Shown in pieces: positions 20,075 through 32,701 of a DNA stretch of 64,000 nucleotides. Source of the DNA: Agromyces sp. LHK192 (GTDB taxonomy: Bacteria; Actinomycetota; Actinomycetes; Actinomycetales; Microbacteriaceae); the NCBI RefSeq assembly GCF_004006235.1, contig NZ_CP034753.1, positions 1,116,001 through 1,180,000 on the forward strand, in the 5' to 3' direction. How positions within the stretch are numbered: position 1 is the stretch's first letter; each line of letters opens with the position of its first letter. The translations under genes were made by a program, and so were the position numbers. The notes under the pieces were generated by a model. That model was given only the letters and a program-made list of their open reading frames with translations, ran no database searches and was not told the origin of the DNA.

Positions 20075-20118
20075 TCGGGCGACGCGACGCGCCCTGCCGC
20101 GCGGCCGCCCCAGCGATG

Positions 20119-20156
20119 CACGAAACGCCGCCGGGCGGAGCCGGCGGCGTTTCGTG
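20119..20156 (-). terminator. 16-bp stem hairpin downstream of iclR
   Basis: CACGAAACGCCGCCGG (20119-20134) pairs perfectly with 20141-20156 around a 6-base loop, 31 bp past the iclR stop on the minus strand. There is no T-run. Confidence 0.7.
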
Positions 20157-20187
20157 AGGGCGTGGTCGAGCGCGAGCGCGTGCGGTC

Positions 20188-20937
20188 CTACGTGATCGAG
20201 GCGAGCACGCCGATCTCGCCGGCGGCCTCGCGCAGCACCGGGATGGCGCGCTCCGCGAACGCGTCGTCGACTCGGGCGACCGGACCCGATACCGACACCG
20301 CGGTCGGCACGGGCGCGCCGGGCACGGACATCGCGTAGCAGCGCACGCCGATCTCCTGCTCGCCGTCGTCGATGGCGTAGCCGCGCTCGCGCACCCTGTG
20401 GAGGTCCTCGAGCAACGCGTCGAGCGAGGTGATCGAGTGCTCGGTTTCGGCGGGCAGGCCCGTGCGCGAGACGATCTCGCGGACGCGCTCCTCTGGAAGC
20501 TCGGCCAGGATCGCCTTGCCGACGCTCGTGCAGTGCAGGTAGGAGCGGCGGCCGACCTCGGTGAACATGCGCATCGCGTGCGGCGACGGCGACTGCGACA
20601 CGTAGATCACGCGGTCGCCGTCGAGGGTGGCCAGGTTGGCGGTCTCGCCGAGTCGCTCGACGAGCTGCTTCAACTGGGGGCGGGCGATCTGGCCGAATTG
20701 GCGATTGGCGACCTCGCCGAGGCGCACGAGGCGCGGGCCGAGCGCGTAGCGACGGTTCGCGAGCTGGCGGGCGTACCCGAGCGACACGAGCGTGCGGAGC
20801 AGTCGATGGATGGTGGGGAGGGGGAGTTCGGCCATCGTCGACAGCTCGCTCAGGGTGACGTCTCCGCCGGCGTCGGCGATGAGTTCGAGCAGGTCGAACA
20901 CTCGGGCGACGGACTTGACGCCTTCGGCTTCCGCCAT
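20188..20937 (-). CDS. IclR family regulator of purine/ureide genes
   Basis: A 249-residue IclR protein. A winged helix-turn-helix occupies roughly residues 6-65 (SVARVFDLLELIADAGGDVTLSELSTMAELPLPTIHRLLRTLV), followed by the GAF-like ligand domain with LATLDGDRVIYVSQSPSP, CTSVGKAILAELPEERV and the C-terminal GVRCYAMSVPGAPVPTAVSVSGPVARV. ATG 20937 has AGGAG. It is divergent from the malic enzyme-malate synthase operon and 1.05 kb from the xdh promoter. The tandem TTCC-n7-GRAA boxes at all three catabolic promoters are the likely targets, and by analogy with AllR-type proteins glyoxylate or allantoin derivatives are probable effectors (inference). Confidence 0.9.
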   Translation of the reverse strand: MAEAEGVKSVARVFDLLELIADAGGDVTLSELSTMAELPLPTIHRLLRTLVSLGYARQLANRRYALGPRLVRLGEVANRQFGQIARPQLKQLVERLGETANLATLDGDRVIYVSQSPSPHAMRMFTEVGRRSYLHCTSVGKAILAELPEERVREIVSRTGLPAETEHSITSLDALLEDLHRVRERGYAIDDGEQEIGVRCYAMSVPGAPVPTAVSVSGPVARVDDAFAERAIPVLREAAGEIGVLASIT

Positions 20938-21055
20938 GTCGCGGTCTCCTGGGATCGTGTGGATGAAGTATCCGCATCGCGGAAATCGGGGTTCGCTCAC
21001 GATATCGCACACGCCGATGCGGTCAGGTGGACGATCGGCCCGCACCGACTTGCGT

Positions 21056-21091
21056 TTCCGAAATACAGATAATAATGTCCGTGATACGAAA
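21056..21091. promoter_or_regulatory. Tandem IclR-type boxes between iclR and the malic enzyme operon
   Basis: TTCCGAAATACAGAT (21056-21070) and GTCCGTGATACGAAA (21077-21091) have starts 21 bp apart in an AT-rich patch of the 233-bp divergent region (20938-21170). The second box shares the ATACGAAA half with the box at 26569. Position suits autoregulation of iclR and control of the rightward operon. Confidence 0.65.
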
Positions 21092-21170
21092 TTCATCGAC
21101 CGGATGTCGCACGGAAGCGCCCCGGCCGACGGCTGAGCGAGCGGCCTGACGCTCGAGAAAAGACGATCCG

Positions 21171-22630
<1,460 letters not shown>

Positions 22631-22634
<4 letters not shown>

Positions 22635-24229
22635 GCATCGAGATCGTCCGTCCTGCCGGCGTCGAGGGCGCCGCCGAGATCCTGAGCCCCGAGGCCCTCG
22701 CGCTCGTCGAGGCCCTGCACCGCCGCTTCGAGCCGCGCCGACGCGAACTGCTCGAGCGCCGCGCGGTCCGCCGCGCGACGGCCGCCGAGACCGGCACCCT
22801 CGACTTCCTCGAGGAGACCCGCGAGGTCCGCGAGTCCGACTGGGTCGTCGCCGAGGCGCCCGAGGCGCTCCGCGACCGCCGGGTCGAGATCACCGGGCCC
22901 GCGTCGCCCGCGAAGATGGCCATCAACGCGCTCAACTCCGGCGCCCGCGTCTGGCTCGCCGACCTCGAGGACGCGATGACCCCGACGTGGGACAACGTGA
23001 TCACCGGCATCCGCAACCTGCGCGACGCCGCACGCGGAACGCTCGCCTGGACCTCGCCCGCCGGCAAGGAGTACGCACTGCGCACCGACGTGCGCCGGCC
23101 CGTCGTCGTCACCCGCCCTCGCGGCTGGCACCTTCCCGAGCGCCACCTGCTCGTCGACGGCGAGCCCGTCGCCGGTGCGCTGGTCGACTTCGGACTGCAC
23201 TTCCACCACACCGCGAAGCTGCTGCTCGCAGGCGGGCACGGCCCGTACTACTACCTGCCCAAGCTCGAGAGCCACCTCGAGGCGCGCCTCTGGAACGACG
23301 TGTTCGTGTTCGCGCAGGAGCACCTCGGCCTCCCGCAGGGCACGATCCGGGCGACCGTGCTGATCGAGACGATCCCCGCCGCGTTCGAGATGGACGAGAT
23401 CCTCTACGAGCTCCGCGAGCACGCATCCGGCCTGAACGCCGGCCGCTGGGACTACCTGTTCAGCCTCATCAAGGTCTTCCGCGACGCGGGCGAGCGCTTC
23501 GTGCTGCCCGACCGCGGCCAGGTCGCCATGACCGCGCCGTTCATGCGCGCGTACGCCGAGCTGCTCGTCAAGACGTGCCACCGGCGCGGAGCGTTCGCCA
23601 TGGGCGGCATGGCCGCCGTCGTGCCCAACCGCAACGACCTCGAGGTCACGCGCGCGGCGTTCGAGAAGGTCCGTGCCGACAAGACCCGCGAGGCCGAGGC
23701 CGGGTTCGACGGCTCGTGGGTCGCGCACCCCGACCTCGTGCCGGTGTGCCGCGAGGTGTTCGACGCGGTGCTCGGCGACCGGCCGAACCAGCTCGAGCGC
23801 CAGCGCCCCGACGTCGAGGTCGCCGCGAGCGACCTGCTCGACGTGCCGAGCGCGCCCGGCGAGGCGACCGAGGCCGGCCTCCGCACGAACCTCTACGTCG
23901 CCGTCGCGTACACGGCCGCCTGGCTCGCCGGCAACGGCGCGGTCGCGATCCACAACCTGATGGAGGATGCCGCGACGGCCGAGATCTCGCGCTCGCAGGT
24001 GTGGCAGCAGCTGCGCAACGGCGTGGTGCTGGCCGACACGGGCCGCCTCGTCACCGACGACCTGGTGCGCGAACTCCTCGCCGAGGAGGTCGAGCAGCTG
24101 CGCGTCGAGGTCGACCCCGACTGGTTCGTCGCCTACTACGAGCCGGCAGCACGCCTCATCGGCGACATCTGCCTCGACGACGACTACGTCGACTTCCTGA
24201 CGCTGCCCGCGTACGAGCTGGTCGACTGA
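22631..24229 (+). CDS. aceB: Malate synthase A
   Basis: A 532-residue malate synthase condensing glyoxylate with acetyl-CoA. I use GTG 22631, which overlaps the malic enzyme stop (GTGA); the length equals the usual isoform A. Motifs include ITGPASPAKMAINALNSGARVWLADLEDAMTPTWDN with the metal-binding acidic residues, FGLHFHHTAKLLLAGGHGPYYYLPKLESH, TVLIETIPAAFEMDEILYELREHASGLNAGRWDY and AFAMGGMAAVVP. No isocitrate lyase is nearby, so its job here is to consume glyoxylate from purine/ureide breakdown rather than to run the glyoxylate shunt. It overlaps the next gene by one base. Confidence 0.95.
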
Positions 24230-25575
24230 TGACGGGTCGGCAGGCGCAATCGGCGGCAGGGGTCGCGCACGGCGCGTCCCTCGGTGCCGACGTCCTCCGC
24301 GACGTCGAGGCACGGCTCCTCGACACCGACGAACTCCTCGAGCGCGCCTATCCCGGCGACGACGGCACGCGCCAACCCGTGCACACGGTCTACGTGCCCG
24401 CCGACCGGTTCACGCCGGCGCTCGCCGCGGAGTGGGGCGAGCAGGCGCTGGCCGCGGTCGAGGCGGGCGGCGGGCTCGACGGGCTCGCCGACCGCGTCGG
24501 GCTGCCCGCCGACCTGGCCGCGGCGGTCGTGCCGAGGGTCGCCGAGAAGCTGCGCACGGAGCCGATCGAGGATCTCCGGATCGACTTCGAGGACGGCTAC
24601 GGCGACCGCGGCGACGACACCGAGGACGCCGACGTGCGGCTCGCCGCCGAACGCGTGCGACGAGCCGTCGACGAGGGCACCGCGCCGCCGTTCATCGGCA
24701 TCCGGTTCAAGTGCTTCGAACGGCCGACCAGGGCTCGGGGCATCCGGACGCTCGACCTGTTCGTCACCCGGCTCATCGAGAAGGGAGGGCTGCCCGACGG
24801 GCTCGTGCTCACCCTCCCGAAGGTGACGACCGTCGCGCAGGTCGAGGCGATGGTGCAGCTCGCCGAGGCGCTCGAGCAGGCGCACGGGCTCGCGCCCGGA
24901 CGCATCCGCTTCGAGGTGCAGGTCGAGACGCCGCAGCTCGTGCTCGGCGCCGACGGCCGCTCGCCCGTCGCGCAGCTGCCGCTCGCGGCACCCGGCCGCA
25001 TCAGCGGCCTGCACTACGGCACCTACGACTACAGCGCGTCGCTGCAGATCGCCGCCGGCCACCAGTCGATGGAGCATCCGGTCGCCGACCTCGCGAAGGG
25101 CGTCATGCAGCTCGCGGTCGCCGGCACCGGCGTCCGCCTCTCGGACGGCTCGACGAACATCCTGCCCATCGGCGACCGCGCCGAGGAGGCGTGGGCGCTG
25201 CACGCCAGGCTCGTGCGCCGCTCGCTCGAACGCGGCTACTACCAGGGGTGGGACCTGCATCCCGCGCAGCTGCCGACCCGGTACCTCGCGACGTACGCGT
25301 TCTATCGCGACGCCTACGCCCCGGCCGCGGCGCGGTTGCGCGCCTACCTCGAGCGCACGCCGGGCGCCGTGCTCGACGAGCCGGCGACGGCCCGCGCGCT
25401 CGCCGACGTCGTGCTCCGCGGCCTGCAGTGCGGTGCCCTGACCGACGCCGAGGTGACGGCCGACACGGGGGTCGACCGGCGCACGCTCACCCTGCTCGCC
25501 CACCCGCGGCTCGCGGCGCCGACGTCGTCGTCGCCGTCCGCGACCGTCCACTCCACGAACGAGGACCAGCCATGA
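24229..25575 (+). CDS. DUF6986 / HpcH-HpaI aldolase-like protein of unknown reaction
   Basis: A 448-residue protein with a PEP/pyruvate-type TIM barrel. The DLRIDFEDGYGDR motif and RFEVQVETPQLVLG supply the acidic metal and substrate site seen in citrate-lyase beta and HpcH aldolases; GRISGLHYGTYDYSASLQI and YYQGWDLHPAQLPTRYLATYAFYRDAY are characteristic of the DUF6986 group. From memory, relatives sit beside malate synthase in actinobacterial allantoin clusters, which fits its place between aceB and allE (overlaps of one and four bases). The reaction is not established. A C-C lyase or thioesterase step on a glyoxylate-derived C4 acid is conceivable. The last 40 residues are Ser/Ala-rich. Confidence 0.8.
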   Translation: MTGRQAQSAAGVAHGASLGADVLRDVEARLLDTDELLERAYPGDDGTRQPVHTVYVPADRFTPALAAEWGEQALAAVEAGGGLDGLADRVGLPADLAAAVVPRVAEKLRTEPIEDLRIDFEDGYGDRGDDTEDADVRLAAERVRRAVDEGTAPPFIGIRFKCFERPTRARGIRTLDLFVTRLIEKGGLPDGLVLTLPKVTTVAQVEAMVQLAEALEQAHGLAPGRIRFEVQVETPQLVLGADGRSPVAQLPLAAPGRISGLHYGTYDYSASLQIAAGHQSMEHPVADLAKGVMQLAVAGTGVRLSDGSTNILPIGDRAEEAWALHARLVRRSLERGYYQGWDLHPAQLPTRYLATYAFYRDAYAPAAARLRAYLERTPGAVLDEPATARALADVVLRGLQCGALTDAEVTADTGVDRRTLTLLAHPRLAAPTSSSPSATVHSTNEDQP

Positions 25576-26408
25576 ACCTGACCGACACCGCGCCCGCGAC
25601 GTACTTCACCCCGAAGGGCGGCCTGCCCGCGCAGACCGACCTGCTCACCGACCGTGCGGTCGTCAAGGAGGCCTACACGGTCATCCCGAAGGGCGTGCTG
25701 CGCGACATCGTGACGAGCAACCTGCCCGGGTTCACCGACACGCGCTCCTGGATCATCGCGCGCCCGATCGCCGGGTTCGCGACGACGTTCGCGCAGCTCA
25801 TCGTCGAGATCGCACCGGGCGGCGGGGCAACGAAGCCCGAGCCCGAGGCGGGCGTCGAGGGCGTGGTGTTCGTCACGGCCGGCGAGCTCACGCTCGTCAT
25901 CGAGGGCGAACGGCACGTGCTCGCCGCCGGCGGCTACGCGTTCCTCGCGGCCGGTGCCGACTGGTCGCTCGCGAACAACGGCTCGGCCCTCGCCGGGTTC
26001 CACTGGATCCGCAAGGCGTACGAGCCGGTCGACGGCATCGAGCCGCCGGCGTCGTTCGTGACGCGCGACCAGGACGTCGAGCCGCGCGAGATGCCCGACA
26101 CGAACGGCGCGTGGAAGACGACCCGGTTCGTCGACCCCGACGACCTCGCGCACGACATGCACGTCAACATCGTCACCTTCCAGCCCGGCGCGTCGATCCC
26201 GTTCGCGGAGACGCACGTCATGGAGCACGGCCTGTTCGTGCTCGAGGGCAAGGCCGTCTACCGCCTCAACGACGACTGGGTCGAGGTCGAGGCGGGCGAC
26301 TTCATGTGGCTTCGGGCGTTCTGCCCGCAGGCCTGCTATGCGGGTGGACCGGGGCCGTTCCGGTACCTGCTCTACAAGGACGTCAACCGGCAGATCCGGT
26401 TGACCTGA
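25572..26408 (+). CDS. allE: (S)-ureidoglycine aminohydrolase
   Basis: A 278-residue bicupin that removes ammonia from (S)-ureidoglycine to give (S)-ureidoglycolate. The N-terminal cupin (about residues 50-140) contains GGGATKPEPEAGVEGVVFVTAGELTLVIEG. The C-terminal cupin carries the expected manganese ligands: Glu and two His in AETHVMEHGLF and the Gln in FCPQACYAGG. ATG 25572 overlaps the previous stop (ATGA). It is the last gene of the malic enzyme operon, with a hairpin at 26441. Its presence implies allantoate amidohydrolase activity elsewhere in the genome, because allC is not in this window. Confidence 0.92.
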   Translation: MNLTDTAPATYFTPKGGLPAQTDLLTDRAVVKEAYTVIPKGVLRDIVTSNLPGFTDTRSWIIARPIAGFATTFAQLIVEIAPGGGATKPEPEAGVEGVVFVTAGELTLVIEGERHVLAAGGYAFLAAGADWSLANNGSALAGFHWIRKAYEPVDGIEPPASFVTRDQDVEPREMPDTNGAWKTTRFVDPDDLAHDMHVNIVTFQPGASIPFAETHVMEHGLFVLEGKAVYRLNDDWVEVEAGDFMWLRAFCPQACYAGGPGPFRYLLYKDVNRQIRLT

Positions 26409-26440
26409 GCGCACGCGGCACCCCGCCGCCCCTGCTCGGG

Positions 26441-26476
26441 AAGCGCCCGGCGCACGCGCACGCCGTCGGGCGCTTT
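26441..26476 (+). terminator. Hairpin terminator after allE
   Basis: AAGCGCCCG (26441-26449) pairs with CGGGCGCTT (26467-26475), followed by one more T. It lies 33 bp past the allE stop and before the regulated promoter of the hyi operon. Confidence 0.65.
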
Positions 26477-26548
26477 GCGCTGCCCGGAAACAGGTCGTCG
26501 ATCAGTCGTCCACGCGTGGTTGACGCATGCCGGTCTCCGTGCTTTACT

Positions 26549-26583
26549 TTCGACAGATAGAAATTAGCTTCCACAATACGAAA
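26549..26583. promoter_or_regulatory. Tandem IclR-type boxes upstream of the hyi-glxR-gcl operon
   Basis: TTCGACAGATAGAAA (26549-26563) and TTCCACAATACGAAA (26569-26583) have starts 20 bp apart, 37 bp before the hyi start, within an AT-rich stretch that must also hold the promoter. They match the boxes at 19902 and 21056 in form and spacing. Confidence 0.7.
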
Positions 26584-26619
26584 AGGAAGCGCACGCCACA
26601 CCAGCGCGAAGGATGCACG

Positions 26620-27426
26620 ATGACGTACACCGTGAACTGCTCGATCCTCCTCAAGGAGCTCCCGCTGCTCGAGCGCCCGGCCGCCGCAGCCGCCGCCGGC
26701 TTCGACGCGGTCGAGTTCTGGTGGCCCTTCCAGGACTCCGTCCCGGCCGACCGCGAGGTCGACGCGTTCATCGCCGCGATCCGCGACGCGGGCGTGCAGC
26801 TCACCGGCTTGAACTTCAACGCCGGCGACATGCCCGCCGGTGAGCGCGGCCTCGTCTCCAATCCCGCCCGCGCGAAGGAGTTCCGCGACAACATCCCCGT
26901 CGTCGCCGCCATCGGCGAGGCGCTCGGCACCCGCGGGTTCAACGCCCTCTACGGCAACCGCCTCGACGGCGTCGACCCCGCCGAGCAGGACGCGGTCGCG
27001 CTCGAGAACCTCGCGGCCGCGGCCGAGGGCGTCGCGGCCATCGGCGGCACCGTGCTCCTCGAGCCGGTCTCCGGCGCCGACCGCTACCCGCTGCGCACCG
27101 CCGCCGACGCCCTGCGCGTCATCGACGGCGTGCGCGAGGCATCCGGCGCCGACAACGTGCGCCTGCTCGCCGACTTCTACCACCTCTCGGTCAACGGCGA
27201 CGACGTCGCCGCCGTGATCGAGGCGCACGCCGCGCAGTTCGGGCACATCCAGATCGCGGATGCCCCGGGCCGCGGCGCCCCGGGAACCGGGGAACTCCCC
27301 ATCGCCGCGTGGGTCGAGCGCAGCCGCGAACTCGGCTACGCCGGCCCGATCGGCCTCGAGTACCAGTCGCCCGCCGACGAGGCGTTCGGCTGGCTCGCCA
27401 CCACCACCGTGAGGACTTCAGCATGA
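26620..27426 (+). CDS. hyi: Hydroxypyruvate isomerase
   Basis: A 268-residue TIM-barrel isomerase (AP-endonuclease-2 fold) interconverting hydroxypyruvate and tartronate semialdehyde. Signature parts are [72 protein letters not shown] and [21 protein letters not shown], which carry the Glu/Asp/His metal ligands. I prefer ATG 26620, preceded by GAAGGA; the frame is open about 93 bases further up, but that part is the operator region. It starts the glyoxylate-to-glycerate operon and overlaps glxR by four bases. Confidence 0.92.
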   Translation: MTYTVNCSILLKELPLLERPAAAAAAGFDAVEFWWPFQDSVPADREVDAFIAAIRDAGVQLTGLNFNAGDMPAGERGLVSNPARAKEFRDNIPVVAAIGEALGTRGFNALYGNRLDGVDPAEQDAVALENLAAAAEGVAAIGGTVLLEPVSGADRYPLRTAADALRVIDGVREASGADNVRLLADFYHLSVNGDDVAAVIEAHAAQFGHIQIADAPGRGAPGTGELPIAAWVERSRELGYAGPIGLEYQSPADEAFGWLATTTVRTSA

Positions 27427-28301
27427 GCAACGTCACCGTCATCGGCCTCGGCATCATGGGCCTGCCCATGGCCGTCAACCTCGTCAAGGCCGGCCACACC
27501 GTCACCGGCTACAACCGCAGCCAGGAGCGCATCGACCTCCTCGTGGAGGCCGGCGGCCGAGGCGCCACCAGCATCGCGAACGCGGTCGAGCGCGCCGACG
27601 TCGTGATCACCATGGTCCCCGACTCGCCCGACGTCGCGGCGGTCGTCCGCGGCGACGACGGCATCATCGCCAACGCGCCGGCCGGCGCCCTCTGGATCGA
27701 CGCGTCGAGCATCCGCCCCGACGTCGCCAAGGAGCTCGCGGCCGAGGCCGCCGCAGCCGGCCTGCGCGCCGTCGACGCCCCCGTCTCGGGCGGCGAGCAG
27801 GGCGCGATCGACGCCGCGCTGTCGATCATGGTCGGCGGCTCGGACGGCGACTACCAGGCCGCGCTGCCCGTGCTCGAGGCGGTCGGCAAGACCATCGTGC
27901 ACGTCGGGCCGTCGGGTTCGGGCCAGACCGTCAAGGCGGCCAACCAGCTCATCGTCGCCGTCAACATCCAGGCGCTCGCCGAGGCGATCCTCTTCCTCGA
28001 GGCCTACGGCGTCGACACCGAGGCCGGCCTCCGGGTGCTCGGCGGCGGGCTCGCCGGCTCCAAGGTGCTCGAGCAGAAGGGCCGCAAGATGCTCGACCGC
28101 GACTTCGGCCCGGGCTTCCGCCTCGCGCTGCACAACAAGGACCTCGGCATCGTCACCGGTGCCGCCCGCGAGGCCGGCATCGTCATCCCGCTCGGCGCCC
28201 AGGTCGCCCAGCTCGTCGGCTCGACCGTCGCCAACGGCGACGGCGGGCTCGACCACTCCGGACTCTTCAAGCTCACCCTCGCCGCCTCCGGCCGCGACTG
28301 A
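27423..28301 (+). CDS. glxR: 2-hydroxy-3-oxopropionate (tartronate semialdehyde) reductase
   Basis: A 292-residue beta-hydroxyacid dehydrogenase that reduces tartronate semialdehyde to D-glycerate with NAD(P)H. It has the Rossmann motif [15 protein letters not shown] (residues 5-19), the substrate loop [22 protein letters not shown], the catalytic Lys in [24 protein letters not shown], and [18 protein letters not shown] 27423 overlaps the hyi stop (ATGA). Being placed before gcl and glycerate kinase, it is better read as tartronate semialdehyde reductase than as 3-hydroxyisobutyrate dehydrogenase, its closest paralogue. Confidence 0.92.
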   Translation: MSNVTVIGLGIMGLPMAVNLVKAGHTVTGYNRSQERIDLLVEAGGRGATSIANAVERADVVITMVPDSPDVAAVVRGDDGIIANAPAGALWIDASSIRPDVAKELAAEAAAAGLRAVDAPVSGGEQGAIDAALSIMVGGSDGDYQAALPVLEAVGKTIVHVGPSGSGQTVKAANQLIVAVNIQALAEAILFLEAYGVDTEAGLRVLGGGLAGSKVLEQKGRKMLDRDFGPGFRLALHNKDLGIVTGAAREAGIVIPLGAQVAQLVGSTVANGDGGLDHSGLFKLTLAASGRD

Positions 28302-28321
28302 ATCCCACGAAGGACACGAAC

Positions 28322-30118
<1,797 letters not shown>

Positions 30119-30119
30119 C

Positions 30120-32603
30120 ATGCGCATCGTCATCGCACCCGACAAGTTCAAGGGGTCGCTGTCGGCCCGCGAGGTGGCGTCGCTCGTCGCCTCCGGGCTG
30201 CACGGCGTCGACCCCGCGATCGAGGTCGTCGAGCTCCCGGTCGCCGACGGCGGCGAGGGCACGATCGATGCGGCGCTCGCCGTCGGGTACGAACTGCGGG
30301 TCGCGACGGTCACGGGCCCGGTGGGCACGCCGGTCGCCGCGGGCTTCGCGGTCCGCGGCACCGATGCGGTGATCGAGATGGCCAGGGCCTCCGGCCTCGA
30401 CCGGATGCCTCGGGGCTCGCTCGACCCGCTCGGAGCGTCCAGCCGCGGCACGGGCGAACTCGTCGCCCGCGCGCTCGACGCCGGGTGCCGGCGGATCGTG
30501 CTCGCAATCGGCGGCAGCGCGTGCACCGACGGCGGAGCTGGACTGCTCCGCGCGCTGGGTGCCCGGTTCCTGGATGCCTCGGGCGCCGAGCTGCCCGACG
30601 GCGGCGCAGCGCTCGCCGACCTGGCGGAGGTCGACCTGTCCGGGCTCGACCCCCGCCTGGCCGGCACCGAGATCGTGCTCGCGAGCGACGTCGACCATCC
30701 GCTGCTCGGTGCCGACGGCGCCGCGGCCGTGTTCGGCCCGCAGAAGGGCGCCACCGCCGATGACGTGGCGATGCTCGACGCGGCGCTGGCGCGCCTCGTC
30801 GACGTGCTCGCCGCCCTCGGCGATGCGATCCAGGTCGAGGCGCGCGAAGCGGCGGTCCGGCCGGGCGCCGGTGCCGCAGGCGGGGTCGGGTTCGCCGCGA
30901 TCGCGGTGCTCGGCGCCGTACGTCGACCGGGCGTCGACGTGGTGCTCGAGATCATCGGGTTCGCCGAAGCGATCTCGGGCGCCGACGCGGTGATCACGGG
31001 CGAGGGCAGCCTCGACGCGCAGAGCCTCGGCGGCAAGACGCCGATCGGGGTCGCCCGCGCCGCATCCGCGGCCGGCATCCCGACGTTCGCGGTGTGCGGG
31101 CGCTCGCTGCTCGATCCCGCGGCGAGCTCCGCGGCGGGCCTCGACGGCGTGCGCGCCCTGCTCGACCTCCAGCCCGACGCCGAGCAGGCGATGACCGACG
31201 CGCCCGCGCTCCTCGAGCGCACGGCCGGGCTGCTCGCCCGAGACATCCTCGACGCGCTCGCCCGGCCGTACGACCTCGTCGTTCGCGCCGAGTGGGTGCT
31301 GCTCGAGGGCGGATTCACGGCCGCCGAGGTCGCGGTCCGCGACGGCCGGATCGTGCGCATCGCCCCGCGCAACCGGGGCGGCGAGCACCTGCAGGCCGAG
31401 CGCGTCGTCGAACTGGCCGACGACGAGGTGCTACTGCCCGGACTCGTCGACACGCACGTGCACGTCAACGAGCCCGGCCGCACCGAGTGGGAGGGCTTCG
31501 ACTCGGCGACCCGCGCCGCCGCCCACGGCGGGGTGACGACGATCGTCGACATGCCGCTCAACAGCGTCCCGGCGACCGTGTCGGTGGCGGCGCTGGAGGA
31601 GAAGCGCCGGGTCGCCGCCGACCAGGTCCGCGTCGACGTGGGCTTCTGGGGCGGCGTCGTGCCGGGCAACCTCGACGAGCTGCGACCGATGGTCGACGCC
31701 GGCGTCTTCGGATTCAAGTGCTTCCTGCTGCACTCCGGCGTCGACGAGTTCCCCGAGGTCACGCCCGACGAGATGGAGGCGGCGATGCGGGTCATCGCCG
31801 AGGCCGACTCGCTGCTCATCGTGCACGCCGAGGACGGCCACGTCATCGACGCGGCCCCGCACGCGCACGGTCCCGAGTACGCCGGCTTCCTCGCATCCAG
31901 GCCGCGCGCCGCCGAGGACGCGGCGATCGCCGAGGTCATCGAGCGCGCGCGCCGCACGGGCGCCCGGGCGCACATCGTGCACCTGAGCTCGGCCGACTCG
32001 CTGCCGCAGATCGCGGCCGCGAAGGCCGACGGCGTCCGGCTCACGGTCGAGACCTGCCCGCACTACCTCACCCTCCGGGCCGAGGACGTGCCGAACGGGG
32101 CGACCGCGTTCAAGTGCTGCCCGCCGATCCGCGAGGACGACAACCGCGACGCCCTCTGGCAGGGCCTCGAGGACGGGCTGATCGACCTCGTGGTCTCCGA
32201 CCACTCGCCGTCGACGCCCGAGATGAAGTACGCCGGCGACGGCGACTTCGGGCAGGCCTGGGGCGGCATCGCGTCGCTCCAGATCGGGCTGCCGCTCATG
32301 TGGACCGAGGCGCACCGCCGGGGCATCCCCCTCGAGCGGGTCGTCCACTGGATGTCGGCGGCGCCGGCCGACCTGGTCGGCCTTCGCGACAAGGGACGCA
32401 TCCGTGTGGGGGGCGCCGCCGACTTCGTCGTCTTCGCCCCCGAGGAGACCTTCACCGTGGATGCCGCGGCGCTCGCGCACCGGCATCCGATCACCCCCTA
32501 TGACGGCCGCGAGCTGGAAGGGGTCGTTCGGCGCACGCTGCTCTCCGGCGCGCCGATCGATGACGCTCGCGGACAGGGTCGTCTGCTTCGTCGGGGAAGC
32601 TGA
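30120..32603 (+). CDS. Glycerate 2-kinase fused to allantoinase
   Basis: One uninterrupted 827-residue frame carries two complete enzymes. Residues 1 to about 380 are a GlxK/GarK-type glycerate kinase (RIVIAPDKFKGSLSA at the start, ADGGEGTID, IGGSACTDGGAGLLRALGA, GEGSLDAQSLGGKTP), making 2-phosphoglycerate. From about residue 384 (PYDLVVRAEWVLLEGG) an AllB-type allantoinase follows, hydrolysing allantoin to allantoate. All its dimetal ligands are in place: H446 and H448 (DTHVHVNEPG), carboxylated K533 (GFKCFLLHSG), H569, H621 and D694 (SDHSPST). No ATG, GTG or TTG lies close before the allantoinase first strand, so separate translation is unlikely. It follows gcl by one base. The fusion joins an early and a late step of the same pathway. 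Confidence 0.9.
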   Translation: MRIVIAPDKFKGSLSAREVASLVASGLHGVDPAIEVVELPVADGGEGTIDAALAVGYELRVATVTGPVGTPVAAGFAVRGTDAVIEMARASGLDRMPRGSLDPLGASSRGTGELVARALDAGCRRIVLAIGGSACTDGGAGLLRALGARFLDASGAELPDGGAALADLAEVDLSGLDPRLAGTEIVLASDVDHPLLGADGAAAVFGPQKGATADDVAMLDAALARLVDVLAALGDAIQVEAREAAVRPGAGAAGGVGFAAIAVLGAVRRPGVDVVLEIIGFAEAISGADAVITGEGSLDAQSLGGKTPIGVARAASAAGIPTFAVCGRSLLDPAASSAAGLDGVRALLDLQPDAEQAMTDAPALLERTAGLLARDILDALARPYDLVVRAEWVLLEGGFTAAEVAVRDGRIVRIAPRNRGGEHLQAERVVELADDEVLLPGLVDTHVHVNEPGRTEWEGFDSATRAAAHGGVTTIVDMPLNSVPATVSVAALEEKRRVAADQVRVDVGFWGGVVPGNLDELRPMVDAGVFGFKCFLLHSGVDEFPEVTPDEMEAAMRVIAEADSLLIVHAEDGHVIDAAPHAHGPEYAGFLASRPRAAEDAAIAEVIERARRTGARAHIVHLSSADSLPQIAAAKADGVRLTVETCPHYLTLRAEDVPNGATAFKCCPPIREDDNRDALWQGLEDGLIDLVVSDHSPSTPEMKYAGDGDFGQAWGGIASLQIGLPLMWTEAHRRGIPLERVVHWMSAAPADLVGLRDKGRIRVGGAADFVVFAPEETFTVDAAALAHRHPITPYDGRELEGVVRRTLLSGAPIDDARGQGRLLRRGS

Positions 32604-32612
32604 CGCCCACCC

Positions 32613-32641
32613 GGCCGGGGCGCGCCCACCGCGCCCCGGCC
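32613..32641 (+). terminator. 12-bp stem hairpin after the kinase-allantoinase gene
   Basis: GGCCGGGGCGCG (32613-32624) pairs perfectly with 32630-32641 around a 5-base loop, nine bases after the stop. It may end the hyi operon or attenuate entry into the uricase genes. Confidence 0.6.
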
Positions 32642-32661
32642 CACCCCCACCCCGCCGTACG

Positions 32662-32680
32662 ACGTGCGCGCCGCGCACGT
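32662..32680. promoter_or_regulatory. Palindrome upstream of the peroxiredoxin-uricase operon
   Basis: ACGTGCGC and GCGCACGT flank a 3-base centre (GCC), 21 bp before the peroxiredoxin ATG. Such a short perfect palindrome next to the ribosome site could be an operator for the urate-degradation genes; it does not match the TTCC-type boxes. Confidence 0.35.
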
Positions 32681-32701
32681 TCCGACCGACTGGAGCACCA
32701 C

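Noticed and set aside
30120..32603. Splitting the fusion gene into separate kinase and allantoinase genes
   Set aside because: No stop exists between the domains and no start codon is close enough before the first allantoinase strand; an internal GTG at about codon 389 would remove that strand.
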